Positions 6,913-13,562 of a stretch of DNA of 14,534 nucleotides are shown here, one piece after another (within the stretch, counting starts at the first letter, position 1; each line of letters begins with the position of its first letter). The notes under the pieces were generated by a model. The model ran no database searches. It was given only the letters and a program-made list of their open reading frames with translations, and had not been told where the DNA came from. Where the stretch lies: positions 1 to 14,534 of the forward strand of contig JBEKYH010000068.1 of assembly GCA_049511115.1 (NCBI GenBank). Reading direction: 5' to 3'. Both the position numbers and the translations under genes were made by a program. This DNA comes from JBEKYH01 sp049511115 (GTDB taxonomy: Bacteria; Planctomycetota; Phycisphaerae; Tepidisphaerales; Tepidisphaeraceae).

Positions 6913-7662
6913 CTACCCCTTAACCGCCGCAATCGCATTTCTGAAAATCTGCAAACCATCCCCTTCGCTCTTGTCCTTTCGGGTTGACCAGGCTGGATGC
7001 TGGAGCGGGTCGATGTGCCGTTCGGGGTGGGGCATCAAACCAAAGACCAGGCCGGTGCGATCGCAGACGCCGGCGATGTCGTCGATGGAGCCGTTGGGGT
7101 TGTGGCCTTCGTAGACGAGGGGGACCTGCTGATTGTCCCAGAGTTCCTTGCGGACCTGTTCGTCGGCGGGGACGAATTTTCCCTCGCCGTGGGCGATGGG
7201 CAATTCGATCGGGCCGATGCCGGTCGTCCAGACGCATTTGCTGGGACGGGGAGACAGTTTGATCCACTTATCGACGAATCGGCCGCTGTCGTTGTTGGTT
7301 AACGTGCAGGTCTGCCCAGTCCGGCCGCCCAGCGCCCCGGGAAGAAGATTGGTCTTCACCAGCACCTGAAACCCGTTGCAGATTCCAATGACCGGCTTGC
7401 CCGCCTCGACAAATCGGCGCAGCGGCTCGGCAAGGTGATGCACGATCTGATTGGCGAGGATTTTCCCGGCGGCAATGTCGTCGCCATAACTGAACCCGCC
7501 GGGAAACACGAGAATCTTGAAGCCATCGAGCAGGGCCGGTGATTCCAAAAGCCGATTAACATGCAAAAACTCCGGCGCCGCGCCGGCTACCTGAAATGCG
7601 TAAGCGGCTTCACCGTCACAGTTGGTGCCGGCACAGCGCAGGATCAACGTCTTGGGTCGCAT
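6913..7662 (-). CDS. purQ: Phosphoribosylformylglycinamidine synthase, glutaminase subunit PurQ
   Basis: A 249-residue class I glutamine amidotransferase that supplies ammonia for the fourth step of de novo purine synthesis (FGAR to FGAM) together with PurL and PurS. Signature elements: CAGTNCDGE (10-18) near the N-terminus, FPGGFSYGDDIAAGK (53-67), the nucleophile C95 within GICNGFQVL (93-101), HGEGKF (158-163), GHNPNGS (186-192), and the His/Glu of the triad, H212 and E214, in MPHPERH. It is the separate-subunit form and slightly longer than typical PurQ of about 225 residues, with an insertion around 133-150. PurL and PurS are not in the window. Start: ATG at 7662 with no Shine-Dalgarno; a TAGAAT box six bases upstream suggests a leaderless transcript. 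It is divergent from the TonB-like gene. Confidence 0.96.
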   Translation of the reverse strand: MRPKTLILRCAGTNCDGEAAYAFQVAGAAPEFLHVNRLLESPALLDGFKILVFPGGFSYGDDIAAGKILANQIVHHLAEPLRRFVEAGKPVIGICNGFQVLVKTNLLPGALGGRTGQTCTLTNNDSGRFVDKWIKLSPRPSKCVWTTGIGPIELPIAHGEGKFVPADEQVRKELWDNQQVPLVYEGHNPNGSIDDIAGVCDRTGLVFGLMPHPERHIDPLQHPAWSTRKDKSEGDGLQIFRNAIAAVKG

Positions 7663-7668
7663 CGCTGA

Positions 7669-7674
7669 ATTCTA
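7669..7674 (-). promoter_or_regulatory. Possible -10 box for leaderless purQ transcription
   Basis: On the minus strand TAGAAT (five of six matches to TATAAT) ends six bases before the purQ ATG, which would put the transcription start at or next to the start codon. No good -35 hexamer is seen at 16-18 bases upstream. Support is the hexamer plus the absence of a ribosome-binding site. Confidence 0.3.
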
Positions 7675-7774
7675 ACGGCCAAGCGCCCGGCAGGCGAGGT
7701 GATCGCGGGCCAGCGCAGGTGGCCGCTCCTTTTATTGTCACAACCTCGGCCCTCCCCGACGCCCTCAACATCCC

Positions 7775-7780
7775 TATAAT
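7775..7780 (+). promoter_or_regulatory. Consensus -10 hexamer upstream of the TonB-like gene
   Basis: TATAAT is a perfect -10 match, 16 bases before the ATG chosen at 7797. A start site near 7787 would leave a leader of only about ten bases with no Shine-Dalgarno. The -35 region at optimal spacing (near 7752) is poor, while TTGTCA at 7735-7740 is too far away, so the promoter may need an activator or be of another class. Confidence 0.4.
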
Positions 7781-7796
7781 GGTCCTTTGTGCCAAA

Positions 7797-9446
7797 ATGC
7801 GCATACGCCACTGGGACATCACCTTCCTCTTCTCGCTCTGCTGTTCCCTGATTATCAACTCAGGAATGGTGGGGATCGTGGTGCTGCACACGCAGGCCCC
7901 CAAAGTCGTCGATTTGAAATGGCGATCGCACACTTCGCTCGCCCCGGCCACCGCCGCAATGGCCCAGGCAACACCGGCGGAAACTTTTGCGGCCCCGGAA
8001 GTTGCGCCTCCGCCCGATGAACAGCAGCCGCCCACTCCCCCACCCAAGGCCGATCAGCCGCCTCCCCCACCGCCGCCCGAGCACGAAGTCGAACTGCAAA
8101 GTCGCGACGCGTTCGGTGAGGACGCCGGCACCGGCGAGGCTCTGAACAGTTCCCCCGGCGATCAGCCCCTCCAGGCGTCCAAAGGCTCTCAGATCCAGGC
8201 TTACCTTGGCCGGACCTCCCTCCTCAAAGCCGGCGGCGGCGGTGGTTCCGGCGGCGCCGGCGGCGCGCCCCTCATTGGCGCGGTCAGCCCCACGGCATCG
8301 GCCGCTCCGCGCGTGAATGTCCCACCGCCGATTCTGAAAGTGCCGCCTTCACAAACGCCGCCCACGAAACAACTGGCGGAAAAGCAAAGCTCACCCGCAC
8401 CGCAACCAAAGCCCCAGCCACAGGTTCAACCGCCACAGCAACCACAACCTCAGCCTAAGCAGCAACCGCAACCGAATCCGCAGCCGCAGCAACCCCAACC
8501 CTCAAAACCAAATCTCCCGCCGGGCAAGCTCACGCCGCCGACACCGCCCAGCCCGCCAACCAAGGCGCCACCAGAGGAAACCAAACCCAATCCTCCCGCG
8601 CCACAGGCGCCCACAAAACTTCAGCAGCCCACGCCCGAGCTTGCAAAGTCCGATCAAACCACGCCCCAGCCGCCCACCGAGGCAAAACAGCAAACCTCCC
8701 ACGACAACGGCAAAGACGCCGTCACCGTCAAAGCGCCGCCAGCCGAAGACAACGGCAATCAGCCGGTGCGTCCCGCGACCGTAGCCGCTACTGTTCTACC
8801 GCCGCCCACATCGGTTCCCCCTCCTGCGTCGGCGCCGCCCGCAACATCGCCGCCCCCTCAACCTCCAGCGCCAACGCAAACTCCGACTACAACGCCCGCG
8901 CCCACACTTCTCGCCATGGTCACCCCGCCGCCGGAGACGATCTCGAACCCATCGTCCACTCCGCAGACTCCCCAGTCGCCGCAGCCCCCAACGCCAACGC
9001 TGCAAATCATCACGCCCTCCAACGGCAACAACGCCCCTCCCGGCGCTCCCGGCCCACCCGGCGCCCCCGGCCCGCCCGAGGCGTCGGACCAATCCGTCCC
9101 CGCCAGCGACAAGGAATCAGATCCCTTCTCCGACACCAACACCTTCCACTTCGTGAACGGCAAAGTTTCCGCGCGCAATGGCCGATGGGTGAAAACCGTC
9201 AAGCCGCACATCACCGAAGCCGGCTGGACTGACGCGATTAAACTCGCCGACCCCAGCGTGACTTTCCTCGCCACCGTCGATGAGCAAGGCAACGTCACCT
9301 CCGTCGTCCGCTACCGCTCCAGCGGCAGCGATAACATCGACCTCCCCTGCGAGGAAGCTCTCAACCAATGGAAAATCGAACCCGCCAAGGATAAAGACGG
9401 CAAACCAATCAAGGACATCGTGGCGGTAACTTTCGGAATGGAATAA
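7797..9446 (+). CDS. TonB-like protein with a very long proline-rich linker
   Basis: About 549 residues from the ATG at 7797. Short basic N-terminus (MRIRHWD), one membrane helix (about 8-31, ITFLFSLCCSLIINSGMVGIVVL), then some 430 residues dominated by Pro, Gln, Ala and Thr, including a Gly-rich spacer (8230-8270), PQPQ-type tracts (8395-8500) and a collagen-like Gly-x-Pro run. The last 90 or so residues (from about 9170) resemble a TonB C-terminal domain: VTFLATVDEQGNVTSVVRYR, then an EEALNQWKIEPAKDKDG segment typical of the second helix and strand. The likely role is to span the periplasm and transmit inner-membrane energy to outer-membrane receptors, or an equivalent envelope-spanning task. 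No ExbB/ExbD partners lie nearby. The frame is open from 7596, but that would overlap purQ, so 7797 is preferred. The stop is 3 bases before the aldo/keto reductase ATG, implying one transcript. Confidence 0.78.
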   Translation: MRIRHWDITFLFSLCCSLIINSGMVGIVVLHTQAPKVVDLKWRSHTSLAPATAAMAQATPAETFAAPEVAPPPDEQQPPTPPPKADQPPPPPPPEHEVELQSRDAFGEDAGTGEALNSSPGDQPLQASKGSQIQAYLGRTSLLKAGGGGGSGGAGGAPLIGAVSPTASAAPRVNVPPPILKVPPSQTPPTKQLAEKQSSPAPQPKPQPQVQPPQQPQPQPKQQPQPNPQPQQPQPSKPNLPPGKLTPPTPPSPPTKAPPEETKPNPPAPQAPTKLQQPTPELAKSDQTTPQPPTEAKQQTSHDNGKDAVTVKAPPAEDNGNQPVRPATVAATVLPPPTSVPPPASAPPATSPPPQPPAPTQTPTTTPAPTLLAMVTPPPETISNPSSTPQTPQSPQPPTPTLQIITPSNGNNAPPGAPGPPGAPGPPEASDQSVPASDKESDPFSDTNTFHFVNGKVSARNGRWVKTVKPHITEAGWTDAIKLADPSVTFLATVDEQGNVTSVVRYRSSGSDNIDLPCEEALNQWKIEPAKDKDGKPIKDIVAVTFGME

Positions 9447-9449
9447 GCT

Positions 9450-10430
9450 ATGCAATACCGCATTCTCGGCCGCACCGGCGTAAAAGTTTCGCCCCTTTGC
9501 CTGGGCACGATGAATTTCGGCAGCCGCACCGACGCGGCCGAGGCCTTCCGCATTCTTGACGCCTATCTCGAAATGGGCGGCAACATCATCGACACGGCCA
9601 ATGTCTACAACGACGGCCGCAGCGAGCAGATCATCGGCGACTGGATGCGCCAGCGCTCGACGAGAGATCGCATCGTCCTCTCCACCAAAGTCCACGGCCG
9701 ACGCTCGCCGCTGATCAACGACGCGGGCAACCACCGCTGGCACATCGTGCGCGAAGTGGAGAATTCTCTCCGCCGCCTGCAAACCGAGCGGATCGACGTC
9801 TATCACATCCACCGCCCCGACCCGGATACGCCCATCGACCAAACCTTGCGGGCATTGGACGACCTGGTCCATCAAGGCAAGGTCCTTTACCTCGCCAGCA
9901 GCGTCTTCGCCGCGTGGCAACTTGCCGAAGCCCACTTCATCGCCCGCGGTTTGCGAACCGCGAGATTTGACATCGAGCAGCCGCAGTTAAACATCATCGA
10001 CCGGCGCATCGAGGCCGAAGTCCTCCCCTTCTGCCGCAAATACGAGATCGCCACGCTCACCTGGGCGCCGCTTGCACGCGGCCGCCTCGCCGGCGTCTAC
10101 ACCCGCGGCGGCCGCAAAATCCCCGACGGCACCTGGTACAAAGCCCAGAACAAATCTGATTTTCCCCCCAGCCAGTGGCCCCTCATGGAAGGCGTCGACA
10201 AACTCGCCGACGCCCGCGGCATCACCAGCAGCCAGTTCTCCATCGCCTGGTGCCTCCAAATCCCCGGCGTCACCTGCCCCATCATCGGGCCACGCACGCT
10301 GGATCAATTGAAGGACAACATGGCCGCCGCGCAGCTCACGCTGTCGGCCGAGGAATTAAAAGCCGTGGACAACCTGAATCCGCCGGGCGAATTGTGCCGG
10401 GAGAGGAATTTGGGGGCGGTGCCGAGGTGA
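9450..10430 (+). CDS. Aldo/keto reductase
   Basis: A 326-residue NADPH-dependent oxidoreductase of the aldo/keto reductase superfamily, a cytosolic (alpha/beta)8 barrel reducing carbonyls to alcohols. The N-terminus MQYRILGRTGVKVSPLCLGTM (1-21) is typical. The catalytic tetrad is complete: D48 and Y53 in IDTANVYNDGRSE, K80 in STKVHG, and H121 in IDVYHIHRPD. The cofactor end is covered by APLARGRLAG and by PIIGPRTLDQLKDN, the latter close to the usual phosphate-binding segment. Length is normal for the family, nearer to the YajO/Tas/YghZ group than to classical AKR1. The start codon lies 3 bases after the TonB-like stop, with GGAATGGAA as a weak ribosome site, so translation may be coupled. 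Substrate unknown. The gene converges on the secreted-protein gene at 10479 with 48 bases between. Confidence 0.93.
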   Translation: MQYRILGRTGVKVSPLCLGTMNFGSRTDAAEAFRILDAYLEMGGNIIDTANVYNDGRSEQIIGDWMRQRSTRDRIVLSTKVHGRRSPLINDAGNHRWHIVREVENSLRRLQTERIDVYHIHRPDPDTPIDQTLRALDDLVHQGKVLYLASSVFAAWQLAEAHFIARGLRTARFDIEQPQLNIIDRRIEAEVLPFCRKYEIATLTWAPLARGRLAGVYTRGGRKIPDGTWYKAQNKSDFPPSQWPLMEGVDKLADARGITSSQFSIAWCLQIPGVTCPIIGPRTLDQLKDNMAAAQLTLSAEELKAVDNLNPPGELCRERNLGAVPR

Positions 10431-10478
10431 TTGCGACGGATTGGTCGCGCCAGCAGCGTTATCGCGCCGACATCGTCC

Positions 10479-11039
10479 TTATTCGAGTAATTCACGCTGG
10501 ACAAGGATCGCCTCCTGCCGGGGAGTCAGCAGCGGGGTCAGACCCTGCCGCGCTTGAGTGAGTTGATCGCGCACCTCGGCTCGCGCGGAACGAAATGCAT
10601 CAAGCGCCGATCGAATTAATTCGGCCGAGGAGGATTTGTCGGCGATTACAGTCGCCAGCGACTGCTGGGCCGCACGCATCTTAGATACGCATTGCGGCAC
10701 CAGCGGATTATTCCGATTCTTGATTCCGGCGGGCTGGGGAATGCCCGTCGTTCCTGAAACTGATGCCAGGATTTGTAGCACCTTGATTTTTGGCTCGATC
10801 GCGGTCCATTCATCGCCGGAAAATCCCAGTGATTCCTTCAGCGCGAGCATGCCTAACTCCTCTTGCTGAATAATCCTTTGCTCTTGCGCGGCGGCGTAGC
10901 CCGGGTCGCTCTTGCTCAATCCCGAAACAGGTCCGTTCGAGCCGATGTTTGACGTCGCCTTTTGAGCCTTTGAAGCGCCGGTGATCGAAATCGCGATGAG
11001 AACCACGGAAGCAAACCAACGGAAATGTATCGGCGCCAT
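10479..11039 (-). CDS. Small secreted helix-rich protein of unknown function
   Basis: A 186-residue protein with an N-terminal signal peptide (FASVVLIAISITGASKAQ, about 9-26). After it come a Gly/Ser-rich linker and a mostly helical region rich in Gln, Ala, Arg and Leu, including LGFSGDEWTAIEPKI (about 70-84) and the C-terminal TPLLTPRQEAILVQREL. The TPRQEA motif recalls the LTxxQ motif of Spy/CpxP-type periplasmic chaperones or metal sensors, and the overall make-up resembles small secreted proteins seen in planctomycete genomes. Both are weak resemblances, so the function is left open. Start: ATG at 11039, with GAGGAG six bases upstream on the minus strand. It appears to be a single-gene unit. 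A short inverted repeat CACGTC/GACGTG (about 11077-11094) lies in its leader or promoter region. Confidence 0.78.
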   Translation of the reverse strand: MAPIHFRWFASVVLIAISITGASKAQKATSNIGSNGPVSGLSKSDPGYAAAQEQRIIQQEELGMLALKESLGFSGDEWTAIEPKIKVLQILASVSGTTGIPQPAGIKNRNNPLVPQCVSKMRAAQQSLATVIADKSSSAELIRSALDAFRSARAEVRDQLTQARQGLTPLLTPRQEAILVQRELLE

Positions 11040-11233
11040 GAAATTCTCCTCGGTTAGGGTATTAATTCGTAGTCCACGTCATGAAAGACGTGACGGGCGG
11101 GAGAATCTAACAGGAATGTTCGCTCGGCTTCGCCGCGTCAACAGCACTCCTCTGGCGTGTCACTTCTTCCTCCTCTGGCCGCAACGGTGAATTCCCCGCG
11201 CAGGAGCGGCGGCAAATAAAGCAGAAAACCCCG

Positions 11234-11249
11234 ATTTCCCAAGGGAAAT
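11234..11249 (-). terminator. Weak candidate terminator for the tRNA
   Basis: ATTTCCC and GGGAAAT form a seven-base-pair arm with a two-base spacer, starting seven bases beyond the tRNA 3' end. On the minus strand it is followed by CGGGG and then TTTT. The very short loop and the G interruption make it a poor intrinsic terminator; it may simply be a small palindrome. Confidence 0.25.
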
Positions 11250-11255
11250 ATCCAA

Positions 11256-11328
11256 TAGCAGCGACAGGACTCGAACCTGTGACCCGGGGCTTATGAATCC
11301 CCTGCTCTGCCAACTGAGCTACGCTGCC
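11256..11328 (-). tRNA. tRNA-Met (anticodon CAT), elongator type
   Basis: The 73-base minus-strand sequence folds as a complete cloverleaf. Acceptor GGCAGCG pairs with CGCTGCT (position 1-72 is a G-U pair), D stem GCTC/GAGC, anticodon loop TTCATAA, five-base variable loop GGGTC, T arm ACAGG-TTCGAGT-CCTGT, discriminator A. Anticodon CAT lies at 11293-11295. The D-arm sequence and G at position 1 argue against initiator tRNA; tRNA-Ile with a lysidine-modified CAT cannot be fully excluded. The anticodon stem is GGGGA/GCCCC, leaving an A-G apposition at 31-39 below the loop. The CCA end is not encoded and must be added by the CCA-adding enzyme. Confidence 0.93.
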
Positions 11329-11346
11329 GTCTGGGTTGACGGATGA

Positions 11347-11376
11347 ATCTTAATCCAGGTGGGATCGTTAAGTAAA
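11347..11376 (-). promoter_or_regulatory. Candidate promoter of the tRNA gene
   Basis: On the minus strand TTTACT (complement of 11371-11376) is followed by 18 bases and TAAGAT (complement of 11347-11352). Each hexamer matches four of six consensus bases. The -10 ends 18 bases before the tRNA 5' end, an appropriate distance for a short leader removed by RNase P. Confidence 0.4.
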
Positions 11377-11405
11377 GAATCCAACGCCACGGGAGTGACG
11401 CTCAA

Positions 11406-11474
11406 TTGTGGCGAAAGGCGAAGAACCCTCTCCCTGAGTACATGGAGAGGGGGTAAAGGGCAGTGTCGCCACAA
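11406..11474. repeat. Nested inverted repeat, possible MITE-like element or structured RNA
   Basis: Outer arms TTGTGGCGA (11406-11414) and TCGCCACAA (11466-11474) are exact complements and enclose an inner hairpin, CCCTCTCC (11426-11433) with GGAGAGGG (11444-11451) around a ten-base loop. The 69-base unit lies in the gap between the tRNA and the terminator of the PEP-CTERM gene and has no coding potential. The CCCTCTCC/GGAGAGGG core is reminiscent of dispersed intergenic repeats in many bacteria, but only one copy is in the window. Confidence 0.55.
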
Positions 11475-11508
11475 AGAGGAGTTACACCCCAACGTCACCA
11501 GCGCGCAG

Positions 11509-11537
11509 AAAAAAGGGCTGGAATTCGTTCCAGCCCT
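11509..11537 (-). terminator. Rho-independent terminator of the PEP-CTERM gene
   Basis: AGGGCTGGAA (11514-11523) and TTCCAGCCCT (11528-11537) form a perfect ten-base-pair stem closed by a four-base loop. On the minus strand the stem is followed directly by a run of six T (complement of 11509-11514). It begins 24 bases after the stop codon at 11562. Its loop reads CGAA in the leftward transcript and TTCG on the other strand. Confidence 0.9.
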
Positions 11538-11561
11538 GACGTTCGTTACTTTTTGAAAAAA

Positions 11562-12266
11562 TTAGACCAGGCGACGGCGGGCCTTGAGCAATGTGCCCAG
11601 GCCAAGAAGTCCCGCAAGAGCGCCGCCACCGAGAAGGGCCGGCGGAACCGGCACGATCTGGCCGGGGAGAATCAACGTACCCTGCGAGGCGTCGAAGCCG
11701 TTGAGGGCGCCGCTGTTGTCCACCGAGCCATACACGCCAATATGCGGAAGGGTCGTGATATCGCTGTCGATGGTCAGGACCGCACTGTACGTCGTATTGG
11801 TCAAAGCGGCAAATCCGGTCCCCGTATAGGCGAAATTCAAATTCAAAATGTTGGGAGCGTCGAACGGAACAGGAACCTCAGCAGCGGTGCTGGCGGCTTG
11901 TGAATCCACGCTGGACGCGTCATTCAACGTATTGGAGGTCAAATCGGTGGTCAGGAAAAACGGTTCAGTAACGTTGTTGCCGCCCGGGCTCGACACGAAA
12001 CTTAAATCTACCGTGACGTTCGTGGGACCCGTATATCCCTGAAAATCGTAAATCACGAAGCCATCGTCTGCCGGGTCGGTTGATTGCGGGTCGTTGGTGC
12101 CCTGTAGATTCGTGTGGCTATCCAACTCGACGTCGTAAACAAACACCCCGGTTGACGGACTCGTCGAAGAATCATCATGCAGGGAAATCGTGTCGGCCAA
12201 GGCCGCACGACCAACCAGCATCGCCGCAACCGCTGCGGCCAGAATTGTTTTCTTTGAACTGTGCAT
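11562..12266 (-). CDS. Secreted protein with PEP-CTERM-type sorting signal
   Basis: A 234-residue exported protein. It has a signal peptide (MHSSKKTILAAAVAAMLVG, cleavage probably after RAALA near 24), a beta-rich, Thr/Ser/Asp/Asn-rich body, and a C-terminal tripartite tail: VPVPP, a glycine-rich hydrophobic helix GGGALAGLLGLGTLL, and KARRR. This is the PEP-CTERM-like layout recognised by exosortases, which process the tail during surface delivery, usually together with exopolysaccharide. The VPVPP box is a variant of the common VPxP form. No enzymatic domain is recognisable; the body resembles structural or matrix-associated proteins. The start at 12266 is preferred because AAGGAG stands six bases before it on the minus strand; two bases-in-frame upstream ATG/other starts (to 12362) lie on or before that site. 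A strong terminator follows. No exosortase is in the window. Confidence 0.85.
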   Translation of the reverse strand: MHSSKKTILAAAVAAMLVGRAALADTISLHDDSSTSPSTGVFVYDVELDSHTNLQGTNDPQSTDPADDGFVIYDFQGYTGPTNVTVDLSFVSSPGGNNVTEPFFLTTDLTSNTLNDASSVDSQAASTAAEVPVPFDAPNILNLNFAYTGTGFAALTNTTYSAVLTIDSDITTLPHIGVYGSVDNSGALNGFDASQGTLILPGQIVPVPPALLGGGALAGLLGLGTLLKARRRLV

Positions 12267-12707
12267 CTTCATCTCCTTACCTTCAAAAGCGTACACCTCA
12301 ACCCAGACATATCGAGCGGTAAACGAATCACTCGAGTTACAACACAAACCCCAAACGAACAAACCCCGGAACCCAACTAGGACACGGCAAATCTAACCCA
12401 CAGAGACCGATAAGTCAAAACAAAAAGCCGATGTCCGCGAATCCTTACACACATTCCGTTAACCCTTACTCAGTCGCGCTTTGGGGCCCCCCAACAGCAA
12501 CTTCACTACACTGATTTAGATTCGTGTCGCCCAAGGCTACGGAATGGCAAATTGCACCCCGAAGATACCCCCACTTTGGTCGTGCGTCAACGAAGAGTTG
12601 GCGCAGTATTTGCCCGTTCATGATACGGTAGTATTACTGTATTTGCGTCTTTTCTTTACGGCTAAACGCCATCACTAGGTCCGATACTAGCAATTCTGCG
12701 GTCTCGT
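12267..12707. promoter_or_regulatory. Long divergent intergenic region with several inverted and direct repeats
   Basis: No gene is supported here. The region separates the leftward PEP-CTERM gene from the rightward response regulator. It contains a GC palindrome TTGGGG-CC-CCCCAA (12481-12494), a hairpin GCGTCAAC-GAAGA-GTTGGCGC (12584-12604, one mismatch), a near-palindrome ATACGGTA-GTAT-TACTGTAT (12623-12642, one mismatch), and a direct repeat GTATTTGC at 12606-12613 and 12639-12646. Base composition is lower in GC than in the genes. Such a cluster fits binding sites for one or more regulators acting on either side, but none matches a motif I can name. Confidence 0.4.
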
Positions 12708-12736
12708 TTGACGGCATTTGACTGTAATGGTATAGT
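12708..12736 (+). promoter_or_regulatory. Sigma-70-type promoter of the response regulator gene
   Basis: TTGACG (12708-12713) and TATAGT (12731-12736) are separated by exactly 17 bases; each hexamer matches five of six consensus bases. Predicted transcription start is near 12743. This makes any translation start upstream of that point untenable and leaves a leader of about 160 bases before the gene. Confidence 0.7.
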
Positions 12737-12742
12737 GGTGTC

Positions 12743-12905
12743 ACTGCTCTTACGGGCCGGATTCCGGGTCAGGGTTTTGGGCTTGAGGGTTAGAAATCCG
12801 GTTTGGGGTGCAATTCATCGGGGCCTTCGACAAGTTACGCTTTTTTTGTACTCACATCAGGGAGGATGGGCGCCACCTGTCGACCTCGCTGGAAGGGAGA
12901 TTGTC
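12743..12905 (+). other. Long 5' leader of the response regulator transcript
   Basis: About 163 untranslated bases lie between the predicted transcription start and the TTG start codon. The leader holds an inverted repeat CCGGATT/AATCCGG (about 12757-12803) and a run of seven or eight T near 12840-12847 that is not preceded by a stable hairpin, so a classic attenuator is not evident. A GGGAGGATG sequence near 12860-12868 could start a short overlapping peptide, but the ribosome site is too close to the ATG. Confidence 0.35.
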
Positions 12906-13562
12906 TTGCGCACGAAAATCGTGATTTCCGACGATCAGCGTATCAATATAGAGGGTCTCAAGGCCTTGTTTACTTCGGCGCCGGAGATTGAGGTCGTTGG
13001 AGCGGCGGAGGATGGACACGGAGTTGTAGAGTTAACCCAGAGCCTCTCCCCAGACGTAGTGCTGATGGGTATGGACATTCCCGGCCTGAATGCAATGGAT
13101 GCTACGCGGCGGATGCTGGAGCTGAAACCGTCGGTCCGGATCATCGGCCTTTCCAGCGACATCGATGGTCAGTTGGTTCGCGAGCTTCTTGCCGCCGGGG
13201 GCGCCGGGTTTATCACGAAATGCAACGGATTTACCGACTTTCTCGATGCCGTTCGGTCTGTCATGGCCAAGAGGATTTATCTAAGCCCCGACGTCGCCCA
13301 GGTGATGGTGGACCAGTATGTCCTCCGCCCCACGGCTGAACGAAACGGATCGGCCCTGGTGAATCTTACTCCGCGGGAGCGCGAGGTTCTTCAGTTGGTG
13401 TGCGAGGGCATGAGCACTAAGCAGGCCGCCACGACCCTCAAGATCAGCACGAAGACGGTGGATATGCATAGACAACATATAATGAACAAATTGCAACTTC
13501 ACAGCGTCGCGGAACTGACTAAGTATGCAATTCGCGAGGGAATTACTGCCCTGCATTCTTAA
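12906..13562 (+). CDS. NarL/FixJ-family response regulator with non-canonical receiver domain
   Basis: A 218-residue DNA-binding regulator: receiver domain (about 3-120) joined to a LuxR-type helix-turn-helix (about 150-215; LTPREREVLQLVCEGMSTK, then TTLKISTKTVDMHRQHIMNKL). In the receiver, the acidic pair D9-D10, the switch residue S83 and the conserved lysine K105 are present. The phospho-acceptor position is not: where PDVVLMD is expected the protein reads PDVVLMG (G55, codon GGT at 13068-13070). D57, two residues on, is the nearest acidic side chain. Proteins of this kind often work without His-Asp phosphorylation, by ligand or partner binding. Start: TTG at 12906 with GGGAG six bases upstream; residues encoded before it overlap the promoter. 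No histidine kinase is adjacent. It lies between a PEP-CTERM gene and a UpxY gene, suggesting control of surface polysaccharide or matrix genes (inference). Confidence 0.9.
   Translation: MRTKIVISDDQRINIEGLKALFTSAPEIEVVGAAEDGHGVVELTQSLSPDVVLMGMDIPGLNAMDATRRMLELKPSVRIIGLSSDIDGQLVRELLAAGGAGFITKCNGFTDFLDAVRSVMAKRIYLSPDVAQVMVDQYVLRPTAERNGSALVNLTPREREVLQLVCEGMSTKQAATTLKISTKTVDMHRQHIMNKLQLHSVAELTKYAIREGITALHS

Noticed and set aside
7596..7796. In-frame upstream extension of the TonB-like protein
   Set aside because: It would overlap the start of purQ, has no ribosome site, and places a hydrophilic segment before the N-terminal membrane anchor.
8395..8510. Repetitive CCGCAGCCACAG-like DNA considered as a tandem repeat or CRISPR-like array
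   Set aside because: It is low-complexity Pro/Gln coding sequence in one frame, without regular repeat/spacer units.
9117..9935. 272-codon open frame on the minus strand across the TonB-like 3' end and the aldo/keto reductase
   Set aside because: It lies opposite two well-supported genes; its composition is the mirror of GC-rich codon use and shows no recognisable motif.
12267..12362. In-frame upstream extension of the PEP-CTERM protein
   Set aside because: It would bury the signal peptide, and the AAGGAG site fits only the ATG at 12266.
12544..12556. TGGCAAATTGCA, superficially like a sigma-54 promoter
   Set aside because: The GG and GC elements are too close together to satisfy the -24/-12 spacing.
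12708..12905. In-frame upstream extension of the response regulator
   Set aside because: The first codon is the -35 hexamer itself; receiver homology starts only after the TTG at 12906, which has a good ribosome site.
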